Source: Candidatus Zipacnadia bacterium
GTDB lineage: Bacteria > Armatimonadota > Zipacnadia > Zipacnadales > Zipacnadaceae
Assembly: GCA_029821455.1 (NCBI GenBank)
Contig: JALGTI010000156.1
Coordinates: 1 to 7,958, forward strand
Length of the DNA: 7,958 bases
Direction of reading: 5' to 3'
This document shows, one piece after another, positions 1 through 5,814 of the stretch (within the stretch, counting starts at the first letter, position 1; every line of letters starts with the position of its first letter). Position numbers and translations under genes: made by a program. The notes under the pieces were generated by a model, which worked only from the letters and a program-made list of their open reading frames with translations, was not told the DNA's origin and made no database searches.

Positions 1-1
1 A

Positions 2-523
2 ATCGTCTTACTGCTGGCTACGGTGACTGCGGTGTCCGCTGCGCCAGTGACTTTCAGTGGTCGAGTAGTGGATGAAGATGGCCAGCCGGTAGCGGGCGCG
101 CAGGTATGGCTGATTCGCCACGTCACCGACCGCTGGCGGTCCGAAGGACATCTGCTGGGCGAAACCCAGACGGACGCTGCAGGCAACTTCTTGCTGCCAG
201 ACGTTGATATTGAGCTTGATGAGGCTGCCTCCCGCCGCTTTGTGGCTGCCTATCGGCCTGGCTTAGCTGTGGGGTGGCTGAACAGGCGTTGGCAGAGCGA
301 GGCGGTGGAGATTGTGCTGCCCCCGCCCCCGCCCTTGTCCGGCCAGGTCATTAGCGAGGCTGGCGAGGGCCTCGCCGCCGTCAAGATCGAGCCGCAGAGG
401 CTAACGGCAGTCCACTACAAGCCACAGCGCAGCTACCTGCTGCTGCCCGAAGTGCTTATGCAGCGGCTGGCGGTCACCTCCGACCAGCAGGGCAACTTCA
501 CTTATCCCCTGGATGCCGCCTGA
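2..523 (+). CDS. N-terminal piece of a secreted carboxypeptidase-regulatory-like repeat protein (partial at the left edge, frame broken at its end)
   Basis: The frame is open from base 2. A GTG at 23 could be called as a start, but the codons before it encode IVLLLATVTAVSAAP, which reads as the hydrophobic core and cleavage site (VSA then A) of a Sec signal peptide. The true start is therefore more likely outside the window. After the signal come two beta-sandwich repeats of the carboxypeptidase-regulatory-like type. Repeat 1 begins SGRVVDEDGQPVAGAQV and carries the usual TDAAGNF turn. Repeat 2 begins SGQVISEAGEGL and is cut off after TSDQQGNFTYPLDA by a TGA at 521-523. The repeat continues without loss in the frame that begins at 513, so this stop looks like a frameshift and not a natural end. 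Five consecutive prolines link the two repeats. Such domains are usually extracellular or periplasmic. The specific function is unknown. Confidence 0.75.
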   Translation: MVLLLATVTAVSAAPVTFSGRVVDEDGQPVAGAQVWLIRHVTDRWRSEGHLLGETQTDAAGNFLLPDVDIELDEAASRRFVAAYRPGLAVGWLNRRWQSEAVEIVLPPPPPLSGQVISEAGEGLAAVKIEPQRLTAVHYKPQRSYLLLPEVLMQRLAVTSDQQGNFTYPLDAA

Positions 524-1909
524 GACTCGCGTTGACGCCTGGCTGTGGGCTGAAGGATATGCGAAGCTTGTGTCCCACTATCGTGCGGATAAGCCCTGGG
601 TTATCCGCTATCCCCCGGCCGGGACGATAACGGGACGCCTGATCTGCGAGGACGAGCCGGCCGTGGCTGCGCAGGTGGGCATCTCGGCGTCTAGCTGGAC
701 TGACCAATTCTCCGCCGCTGCCGAAGCGATCACCGATGCTCAGGGGCACTTTGAGCTATCCGGTCTGCCTGCCGGTCAGTACACGGTGACGGTGAAGCTC
801 GGCACCCAATCGCTCTGGCAGGCTTACCCGAAAAAGGAGGTCGAGGTCACAGGCGGCACGACCACTGAGGTGGAGCTTGCCCTCCAGAGAGCGACACCTG
901 TCTCAGGCAGAGTGGTGGAGGAGGGGACGGGCACGCCTGTGCCAGGAGTGGTGGTGTTACTCGAAGGCCCCAACGTCTGGTCTGGCCAGAATAGCACCAC
1001 TACCGACGAAGATGGCCGCTACTTGCTCTATGCTCTGCCTGTCAAGACTAGCCTGCGCCTGTACGAAGTGCCCGAGCAATATGTGCCTAGCACGTACTTC
1101 AGCAGGCCGGTTACGGTTGGCGATTTCGAAGTGGTCGTGCCCGACTTCGAGCTCAAACATGGCGCCAGCATACACGGCATCGTGGTTGACGACCAGGGCC
1201 GACCGGTGAAGTGGGCGGAGGTGACCTGTAGCAAGGCGCCTTCATTGTCAAGCAACTCGACCCGGAAAAGCCAGTGGAGTTGTATGCCCAGGCCGGCCCG
1301 TTGATGCCTGTTGCAGTGGTAACCGTGATGCCCCAGGAGCAGACAGAACCGATCATTCTGACCGTGCATCCCGATGTGGGGGTTACCTTGACGGGCACAG
1401 TCGTGGACGACCACGGCCAGCCCGTGGCAGGCGCCGAGGTGATGATCTCCTGGAATAGCCCCGGGTGGGGGACCGGCCTGATAGCTCGCGAGCGCAGCGA
1501 TGCGCAGGGACATTTCCGCAGTGAGCCGGAGTGCCCCCTGTACTCCTATCATGCTCAGGTCTCAGCCCCAGGCCACGCACCGGCGCAGAGCGAGCGATGG
1601 ACAGCCAAGCCAGGGCAGACCCATGAGTTCAACCCCATCGTGCTAATTGCTACCCGTGGTGTTGTAGCTGGTCGCGTCTCGGACGCGGATGGCAATCCCA
1701 TATCTGGCGTCCGCGTTTACAATCGCGGTGATGGCGCTGAGGAGGTCAGCACTACCACTGACGATCAGGGGCAGTTTCGGCTGGAGGGTCTCTTTGAGGG
1801 CCCGGTCTGGGTGTTTGCCGAGGCGGACGGCTACCAGTTCGGCGGAGCCGCCACGGAGGCCAGCAGCGATGATGTCCTTATCACCCTGTCGCCGCCTGAC
1901 GCGACGCCC
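47..1909 (+). repeat. Seven tandem beta-sandwich (carboxypeptidase-regulatory-like) domain repeats encoded across the two frame breaks
   Basis: Approximate repeat boundaries are 47-334, 335-620, 621-893, 894-1160, 1161-1381, 1382-1660 and 1661-1909. Each opens with a G-x-V-V-x-[DE]-x-G-x-P-V-x-G-x-x-V strand pattern and carries a T-D-x-x-G-x-F turn 15 to 30 residues (up to about 60 in repeat 2) further on. Both are hallmarks of the CarboxypepD_reg-like fold. The copies are diverged at DNA level, so this is an old protein-level repeat. Reading across the breaks gives seven repeats, but repeat 2 changes frame in its second half and repeat 5 has lost its central part. Confidence 0.7.
513..1304 (+). 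CDS. Middle piece of the same secreted repeat protein (frame-shifted continuation)
   Basis: This 263-codon reading frame overlaps the previous piece by 11 bases and continues it. Its first residues (PETRVDAWLWAEGYAKL) complete the second half of repeat 2. Repeat 3 (GTITGRLICEDEPAV, then TDAQGHFELSGLPAGQYTV), repeat 4 (SGRVVEEGTGTPVPGVVV, then TDEDGRYLLYALP) and the beginning of repeat 5 (IHGIVVDDQGRPVKWAEV) follow. The ATG at 513 has no Shine-Dalgarno sequence in front of it and lies in the middle of a repeat, so independent initiation is unlikely. After about base 1230 the translation (SKAPSLSSNSTRKSQ and onward) no longer resembles the repeat, while the frame used by the next piece resumes it with QGAFIVKQLDP. 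The last 25 or so codons are therefore out-of-frame read-through. No signal peptide or membrane segment of its own is visible. Product function is unknown. Confidence 0.65.
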   Translation: MPPETRVDAWLWAEGYAKLVSHYRADKPWVIRYPPAGTITGRLICEDEPAVAAQVGISASSWTDQFSAAAEAITDAQGHFELSGLPAGQYTVTVKLGTQSLWQAYPKKEVEVTGGTTTEVELALQRATPVSGRVVEEGTGTPVPGVVVLLEGPNVWSGQNSTTTDEDGRYLLYALPVKTSLRLYEVPEQYVPSTYFSRPVTVGDFEVVVPDFELKHGASIHGIVVDDQGRPVKWAEVTCSKAPSLSSNSTRKSQWSCMPRPAR

Positions 1910-3418
1910 GAACTCGGCCCGCCGATCCCTATGCCACGCCAGGTGGATGTCCAGAAGGATCACGAGATCGCCATGCAACTCATCTCTGAGGCACTGGAGA
2001 TTATGGATCAGAGCGGCCCCTCCAGCCTCGAATACATGCGCCCGAACATGCGCCAGAATCTGGTCTGCCGCCTCGCGATTCTGGATACCAACCGGGCCCT
2101 GGCCCTGTCGGCAGCGGCCGGGGGCACCTACGACCGCCCAATCTACCGCGCTTTGAGCGAATACCTCATCTATGATGATCCGGACCAGGCCCTCCACTGG
2201 ATCTACAAGCTTGGTGACGACTTCGCCCGCTTTGAGCTGCTCCCCCGGGCGGCCCGGCAACTGATACCAACCCAGCCTGACCGCGCCCGCGAGATCATAG
2301 ACTACCTCCTGGGCGAGGCACTGGTTCTGGAGGAAGAGGAGTTCAGGCCCGCCTTTGTGGCTATCATGGCTGATCTGCTCTGGGAGCTGGACCCGGGGGA
2401 GGCTGAGACCTGGCTGCGGCGCGCCGCCGAGATGGCTGACGACCTGCCCTACACCCCAATGGGGGCCTCGGCCCGTGGGTGGGTCGCGATGAAACTGGCC
2501 CGGATAGACCTGCCCGCTGCGCTGAGCCTGATGGACGAACTTGAGTATATCGAAACGCCCGATGACTTTATCGAGCAGCACACAGCCCGCCTCGTCCTTG
2601 AGATCGCCACCACTGATCCTGAGCGCGTCGAGGATCTGCTCAAGACGCTGGACGATCGTGAGTACGCCCGCAAGGTGCCGGAAGTCTGTTATCGGATGGC
2701 TGCCGTGTACCCCGACCGGGCCATTCGCCTAGCCCGCACTATCGAAGAGGATTACATGTACGGTGGTGGGAGAGCCGTTGCCCTCGGGGCCATCGGCTAC
2801 GCCCTGGCTCCCACTGATCCACAGCGCGCCGTGCAGCTCATCCAGGAGGCTGCCCAAGACCTGTCCGATTATCCCTATAGCGCCGCTCACGGCGGCCTCG
2901 CCGCTGCCTGCGCGGTACTGGCTCAGATTGCCGCCGAGATCGGCTGGTCTCAGACGGACAGCCTGGTACTGCGTGCCCTCTCCCTACGCTCGGCCACGAT
3001 ATGGCCCTATGACCCCAAATCCCGCGACGAGAACACCGCAGCCCTGGCCATGCGCCTGGCCTTCGTGGACCCACAGGCCGCCCGGCAACTCCTTGACTGT
3101 TGTTGGCCCCCAGGTACCCATGCTAGGTGGATGCCACCCGGTGGGTACGATTATCTTCACAACGCTTTGAGGGCTGCCACGATCATTGACCCTGACCTCG
3201 CCGTCGAGATGCTCCAGGAGATACCGGAAACCGGGCAATATGCGCCTGGGATGATGCCCGGGCTGGGGCCACGCGTCGACGGCCATCCCGAACCTGTGAA
3301 ACTGCAGGCCTATTGGACGGTCACTGACTACCTGACCACGCCTCCCAGCCGCCGTCGAATAGAGGTTATGAGCAAGTATGGCTTGTGGGCGCCGGGCGTG
3401 GAGCCCAAGTGGCCCTGA
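1274..3418 (+). CDS. C-terminal piece of the secreted repeat protein: two carboxypeptidase-regulatory-like domains plus an alpha-solenoid
   Basis: This piece has 714 codons from a GTG at 1274. The start is nominal: the same frame already encodes repeat-like sequence (QGAFIVKQLDPEKPV) from 1232, just after a TAG at 1229-1231. Residues 1-36 finish repeat 5. Residues 37-129 are repeat 6 (LTGTVVDDHGQPVAGAEV, SDAQGHF). Residues 130-212 are repeat 7 (AGRVSDADGNPISGVRV, TDDQGQF). A proline-rich linker (PDATPELGPPIPMP) leads to an alpha-helical region filling most of the rest. In it a short motif recurs about every 35-50 residues: DDPDQALHWI, TQPDRAREII, LDPGEAETWL, TTDPERVEDLL, VYPDRAIRLA, PTDPQRAVQLI, FVDPQAARQLL, IDPDLAVEML. 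This is the pattern of a TPR- or HEAT-like solenoid, usually a protein-binding scaffold. No catalytic motif is visible. The gene converges on obgE. Confidence 0.8.
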   Translation: MELYAQAGPLMPVAVVTVMPQEQTEPIILTVHPDVGVTLTGTVVDDHGQPVAGAEVMISWNSPGWGTGLIARERSDAQGHFRSEPECPLYSYHAQVSAPGHAPAQSERWTAKPGQTHEFNPIVLIATRGVVAGRVSDADGNPISGVRVYNRGDGAEEVSTTTDDQGQFRLEGLFEGPVWVFAEADGYQFGGAATEASSDDVLITLSPPDATPELGPPIPMPRQVDVQKDHEIAMQLISEALEIMDQSGPSSLEYMRPNMRQNLVCRLAILDTNRALALSAAAGGTYDRPIYRALSEYLIYDDPDQALHWIYKLGDDFARFELLPRAARQLIPTQPDRAREIIDYLLGEALVLEEEEFRPAFVAIMADLLWELDPGEAETWLRRAAEMADDLPYTPMGASARGWVAMKLARIDLPAALSLMDELEYIETPDDFIEQHTARLVLEIATTDPERVEDLLKTLDDREYARKVPEVCYRMAAVYPDRAIRLARTIEEDYMYGGGRAVALGAIGYALAPTDPQRAVQLIQEAAQDLSDYPYSAAHGGLAAACAVLAQIAAEIGWSQTDSLVLRALSLRSATIWPYDPKSRDENTAALAMRLAFVDPQAARQLLDCCWPPGTHARWMPPGGYDYLHNALRAATIIDPDLAVEMLQEIPETGQYAPGMMPGLGPRVDGHPEPVKLQAYWTVTDYLTTPPSRRRIEVMSKYGLWAPGVEPKWP

Positions 3419-3456
3419 CGCTTTCGCGTGGCGCGGCCGTTCTCACTTGGTACTCT

Positions 3457-3471
3457 GCGAAGTGGCTTCGC
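3457..3471. repeat. Inverted repeat, 6-bp stem with 3-base loop
   Basis: gcgaag (3457-3462) and cttcgc (3466-3471) are exact reverse complements around tgg. The 8-base palindrome ctacgtag follows at 3471-3478. No T-run follows, so it is not a typical intrinsic terminator. It may be part of a dispersed intergenic repeat. Confidence 0.6.
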
Positions 3472-3500
3472 TACGTAGCACGAGTCCCTAAAGCGGTACT

Positions 3501-3525
3501 CCCCCTCTCCTGCAATGAGAGGGGG
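3501..3525. repeat. GC-rich inverted repeat, 9-bp stem with 7-base loop
   Basis: ccccctctc (3501-3509) is an exact reverse complement of gagaggggg (3517-3525), with loop ctgcaat. A ccaggggggg tract follows. It is the first strong stem after the end of the + strand solenoid gene, but it has no T-run. It could stabilise the mRNA 3' end or be one copy of a dispersed palindromic element. Confidence 0.65.
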
Positions 3526-3559
3526 CCAGGGGGGGCTTGCCCGCCATAGGAGGGCGACG

Positions 3560-3649
3560 ATGGGTGAAGCAATATATTCCTATGGAATATATGATCTATG
3601 CATTTGGGGATTAACTCGACACAGGACGCGTCCAAAAAGGCCTAAGTAG
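3560..3649 (+). CDS. Possible small ORF, 29 codons, strong Shine-Dalgarno sequence
   Basis: An ATG at 3560 is preceded by AGGAGG at 3548-3553, six bases before the start codon. That is one of the best ribosome binding sites in the window. The frame encodes 29 residues beginning MGEAIYSYGIYDL, with a hydrophobic, aromatic first half and a basic tail (RHRTRPKRPK), and ends at TAG 3647-3649 inside the terminator hairpin. A 9-bp hairpin (3572-3592) starts ten bases after the ATG. No homologue is recognised. It could be a genuine small protein, a leader peptide, the leftover start of a lost gene, or chance. Only the ribosome binding site and position support it. Confidence 0.25.
   Translation: MGEAIYSYGIYDLCIWGLTRHRTRPKRPK
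3572..3592. repeat. AT-rich perfect inverted repeat, 9-bp stem with 3-base loop
   Basis: atatattcc (3572-3580) and ggaatatat (3584-3592) are exact reverse complements around tat. The composition differs from the GC-rich neighbours. The symmetry and size would suit either an RNA hairpin or a protein-binding operator. It lies inside the possible small ORF. Confidence 0.6.
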
Positions 3650-3658
3650 GCCGTTTTT
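3634..3658. terminator. Probable bidirectional Rho-independent terminator between convergent genes
   Basis: The stem ggcct (3639-3643) / aggcc (3648-3652) has a 4-base loop, aagt. It is flanked by five A on the left (3634-3638) and five T on the right (3654-3658), with one unpaired G at 3653. The A and T runs extend the stem and give a T-run after the hairpin on either strand. This suits termination of both the + strand repeat-protein gene and the - strand rplU-rpmA-obgE operon. Confidence 0.65.
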
Positions 3659-3659
3659 G

Positions 3660-3683
3660 AGGGGTGACCCTAGCGTCACCCCT
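3660..3683. repeat. Inverted repeat, 9-bp stem with 6-base loop, just downstream of obgE
   Basis: aggggtgac (3660-3668) and gtcacccct (3675-3683) are exact reverse complements around cctagc. It follows the obgE stop by 49 bases on the - strand and lies directly before the A/T-flanked terminator stem. It may reinforce termination or be a copy of a dispersed palindrome. Confidence 0.65.
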
Positions 3684-3732
3684 ACCTGGAGTACACCAAC
3701 CACTCCCACTGCGCGCCACAGCACAGCTACGG

Positions 3733-5034
3733 TCACTGGGGCTTGCCCTGTGTTGAGTATTCTAGTTCCGTATCGCCGATGATAACGGTATCGCCCTCAT
3801 TTGCCCCTACGTCTTCCAGGCGCTGGAGGATACCAGCCTTCTCCAGCCGCTCGTGTAGCCACGCCACGCCGGCCTCGCTGTCCAGATTGGTGCGCGTCAC
3901 CATTTCCTCAACCTCACTGCCTCGCACGATGAAGACACCCTCGGCGGCCTTCTGAACTGTCAGGGGGCGGGCAGGACGTTCAGGCATCGTGAATACTTTT
4001 TCAGCGGCACCCGCGCGCGCGTACGGCTCTTTGGGAAGCAATTCAAGCAGTCGAGCGGTGACATACCGCATGAGTTCCTGGACGCCCTGAGTGGTAGCCG
4101 CCGATATGGGGAAACAGGCAAGGCGCTCACGCTCAAAAAACGCCTGACAGCGTTCCAGGTTGTCGGCAGCCTGGGGCAGGTCAATCTTGTTGAGGGCTAC
4201 TATCTGAGGAAGCGAAGTCAGGCGGGCATCGAATTGGGCCAACTCCGCATTGAGGGCCTTGAAGTCTTCCAGCGGGTCCCGTCCCTCAATACCTGCCACA
4301 TCTAGCATGTGGATCACTAGTCGCGTACGCTGGACGTGGCGGAGGAACTGATGCCCCAGCCCCGCCCCCTCAGCCGCGCCCTCAATCAGCCCTGGCATAT
4401 CAGCCAGCACATAGCTGACTCCGTCGTCAACCTTCACCACGCCGAGGTTAGGGGCCAGAGTGGTGAAAGGATAGGAGGCGATCCTGGGCTTGGCCGCCGA
4501 GACGACCGAGATAAGCGTTGACTTGCCCACGTTCGGGAACCCGATGATACCGACATCGGCCAGGAGCCGCAGCTCCAGACGAAGCCGATGGCGCTCACCA
4601 TTCTGCCCCATCTCTGCAAAGCGTGGTGTGCGGCGGGTGGAGGTAGCGAAGCGAGCATTGCCTCGGCCACCGTCACCCCCACGGGCCGCTGTAAGCTTCT
4701 GTCCCGGCCGTGTGAGATCGGCCACCTGCTGCCCCGTCTCGGCATCATAGACCACTGTCCCAGGCGGCACTTTGATAACCAAGTCCTTGCCTGATTTGCC
4801 GCTCTTGTGGGAGCCCTGACCATGCTCTCCGTTCCGTGCTTTGTAGTGGGACTTGTATTGGAAGTCCAGGAGTGTGGTTAGATGGGGAGCGACGGCCAGT
4901 ATGACATCTCCACCCTTGCCACCGTCGCCACCATCCGGGCCGCCACGGGGCACGTACGCCTCGCGGCGGAAGCTCACGCAGCCATTGCCGCCTCTGCCAC
5001 CGTGAACCTCGATCTCAGCCTCATCAACCAACAT
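3733..5034 (-). CDS. obgE: Obg-family ribosome-assembly GTPase (ObgE/CgtA)
   Basis: This essential GTPase binds the 50S subunit and acts in late ribosome assembly and stress signalling in the cytoplasm. The 433 residues are full length for a form with a C-terminal extension. The glycine-rich Obg domain covers about 1-158 (GGRGGNG, PRGGPDGGDGGKGG). The G domain shows G1 GFPNVGKST (165-173), switch I PFTTLAPNLG around 189-198, G3 DMPG (212-215), G4 NKID (282-285) and G5 SAAT (311-314). Residues 350-427 form the OCT domain (VFIVRGSEVEEMV, LEKAGI, EGDTVIIGD), which is present only in some phyla. The ATG at 5034 is preceded by GGAGG about 11 bases upstream. It is the last gene of the rplU-rpmA-obgE group, 106 bases after rpmA, and is followed by hairpins at 3660-3683 and 3634-3658. 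All key residues are intact. Confidence 0.98.
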   Translation of the reverse strand: MLVDEAEIEVHGGRGGNGCVSFRREAYVPRGGPDGGDGGKGGDVILAVAPHLTTLLDFQYKSHYKARNGEHGQGSHKSGKSGKDLVIKVPPGTVVYDAETGQQVADLTRPGQKLTAARGGDGGRGNARFATSTRRTPRFAEMGQNGERHRLRLELRLLADVGIIGFPNVGKSTLISVVSAAKPRIASYPFTTLAPNLGVVKVDDGVSYVLADMPGLIEGAAEGAGLGHQFLRHVQRTRLVIHMLDVAGIEGRDPLEDFKALNAELAQFDARLTSLPQIVALNKIDLPQAADNLERCQAFFERERLACFPISAATTQGVQELMRYVTARLLELLPKEPYARAGAAEKVFTMPERPARPLTVQKAAEGVFIVRGSEVEEMVTRTNLDSEAGVAWLHERLEKAGILQRLEDVGANEGDTVIIGDTELEYSTQGKPQ

Positions 5035-5080
5035 CGGAATCTCTGCCTCCGCATTCTTGCCCCTACCATTTCAAACACAA

Positions 5081-5105
5081 TTGCCGACACACGTGGCGCC
5101 GGCAA
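5081..5105 (-). other. Inverted repeat in the rpmA-obgE gap
   Basis: ttgccg (5081-5086) and cggcaa (5100-5105) are reverse complements; one more outer pair (5080/5106) makes a 7-bp stem with a 13-base loop. It lies upstream of the obgE ribosome binding site. On the - strand only a broken T-rich stretch (TTGTGTTT) follows, so it might weakly attenuate obgE transcription or have no role. Confidence 0.3.
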
Positions 5106-5140
5106 TCGTTGCTGACTACACTGGTCCCGCCTTGCCCTGC

Positions 5141-5404
5141 CTAAGTGGCCACCTCAGCCACCACACTGACGCGCTTCTGGCCACCACGACCGGTCTGGAA
5201 CTGCACGATACCATCCTGTAGCGCAAACAGAGTATCATCCCGGCCCACGCCGACATTGCGCCCGGCCCGTACCTTGGAGCCGCGTTGACGCACAATTATG
5301 CTGCCCGCGGTCACGGCCCCACCGCCCGGCGCCTTGACGCCCAGGCGCTGCGACCGACTGTCGCGCCCATTCCTACTGCTTCCCATACCCTTCTTATGTG
5401 CCAT
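5141..5404 (-). CDS. rpmA: 50S ribosomal protein L27
   Basis: L27 sits next to the peptidyl-transferase centre of the large subunit, where its flexible N-terminus contacts tRNA ends. The 87 residues are normal length and begin MAHKKGMGSSRNGRDS, followed by the diagnostic LGVKAPGGGAVTAGSIIVRQRGSKVRAG split over the core and then VGVGRDDTLFAL. The N-terminus is the mature form: there is no short cleavable extension of the kind removed by Prp in Bacillota. The ATG at 5404 has AGGTG about 8 bases upstream. The gene starts 27 bases after rplU, too close for a separate promoter, so the two are co-transcribed. Confidence 0.99.
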   Translation of the reverse strand: MAHKKGMGSSRNGRDSRSQRLGVKAPGGGAVTAGSIIVRQRGSKVRAGRNVGVGRDDTLFALQDGIVQFQTGRGGQKRVSVVAEVAT

Positions 5405-5431
5405 TGCTTGTCACCTGCTGCTGTTAGATAT

Positions 5432-5743
5432 CTATACTGAGATGCCGGTAATCTTCACCGCAGTAAAATCCTGGCGATGCCCGCGCATTAGCTTGTAGCG
5501 TTTCTTCGGTTTGTACTTGAAGACGCGGATCTTGCGGTCGCGGCCCTGCTGGACCACCTGCCCAGTCACCTTGGCACCCTCAATATGCGGTGTGCCGATG
5601 GACAGCTTCTCACCGTCGTGCACCGCCAGCACCTTATCGAATGATAGCTCGGCGCCCGGTTCAGCGTCCAGCTTGTCCATCTTGACGGTCTTGTTTTCTT
5701 CGGCCCTGTACTGTCGGCCACCTGTTTCGAAGATTGCGTACAT
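5432..5743 (-). CDS. rplU: 50S ribosomal protein L21
   Basis: L21 is an early-binding 23S rRNA protein of the large subunit. The 103 residues begin MYAIFETGGRQYRAEENK, the standard L21 opening, and end with the RNA-binding stretch FKYKPKKRYKLMRGHRQ followed by VKITGISV. A longer reading from a GTG at 5806 would add 21 non-conserved residues. The ATG at 5743 is preferred because it matches the family N-terminus and has a GAAGGGA ribosome binding site ending about 10 bases upstream. It is the first gene of the operon, with a strong promoter and a hairpin-containing leader directly upstream. Confidence 0.98.
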   Translation of the reverse strand: MYAIFETGGRQYRAEENKTVKMDKLDAEPGAELSFDKVLAVHDGEKLSIGTPHIEGAKVTGQVVQQGRDRKIRVFKYKPKKRYKLMRGHRQDFTAVKITGISV

Positions 5744-5773
5744 CCCTACGCCATCCCTTCTACACGGAAGCAA

Positions 5774-5808
5774 ACGCGCAGCCGCTGCACCACCACTCGG
5801 CTGCACGC
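5774..5808 (-). promoter_or_regulatory. 5' leader hairpin of the rplU transcript (candidate L21 leader)
   Basis: On the RNA, gcgtgcagccg (5808-5798) pairs with cggctgcgcgt (5784-5774) over 11 bp, including two G-U pairs, around a 13-base loop. The predicted transcription start (about 5808) falls at the base of this stem. The stem ends about 30 bases before the rplU start codon, so it does not cover the ribosome binding site. L21 leaders that control their own operon are known in Bacillota. This one is only analogous by position, and I do not recognise it as that family. Confidence 0.4.
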
Positions 5809-5814
5809 AACCAT

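Larger units (their letters stand above)
3419..3732. other. Convergent intergenic region rich in inverted repeats
   Basis: This 314-base gap lies between the stop of the + strand solenoid piece and the stop of the - strand obgE. No long open frame is present. It holds at least six inverted repeats (3457-3471, 3471-3478, 3501-3525, 3572-3592, 3624-3633, 3660-3683), a terminator-like hairpin at 3634-3658, and one short reading frame with a good ribosome binding site at 3560-3649. The stretch 3571-3660 is visibly more AT-rich than the flanking genes. Confidence 0.85.

Noticed and set aside
505..1275. Programmed ribosomal frameshifting joining the three pieces
   Set aside because: Two opposite shifts would be needed. 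There is no slippery heptamer near 1230, no prfB-like site at 521, and the second junction also lacks repeat residues.
513..1304. Three separate, translationally coupled genes with overlapping ends
   Set aside because: The overlaps fall in the middle of repeat domains, neither internal start has a convincing ribosome binding site, and the last codons of the middle piece do not look like the repeat.
1643..2581. A 312-codon open frame on the - strand opposite the solenoid gene
   Set aside because: It has no domain-like pattern and mirrors the codon structure of the repeat protein, so it is a shadow frame.
5035..5080. A separate obgE promoter (TTGTGT, 17 bases, AGAATG on the - strand)
   Set aside because: The -10-like box is too far from TATAAT to support a call.
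5744..5806. A longer rplU start at GTG 5806
   Set aside because: The extra 21 residues are not L21-like, and this region is the leader hairpin. MYAIFETGG is the family N-terminus.
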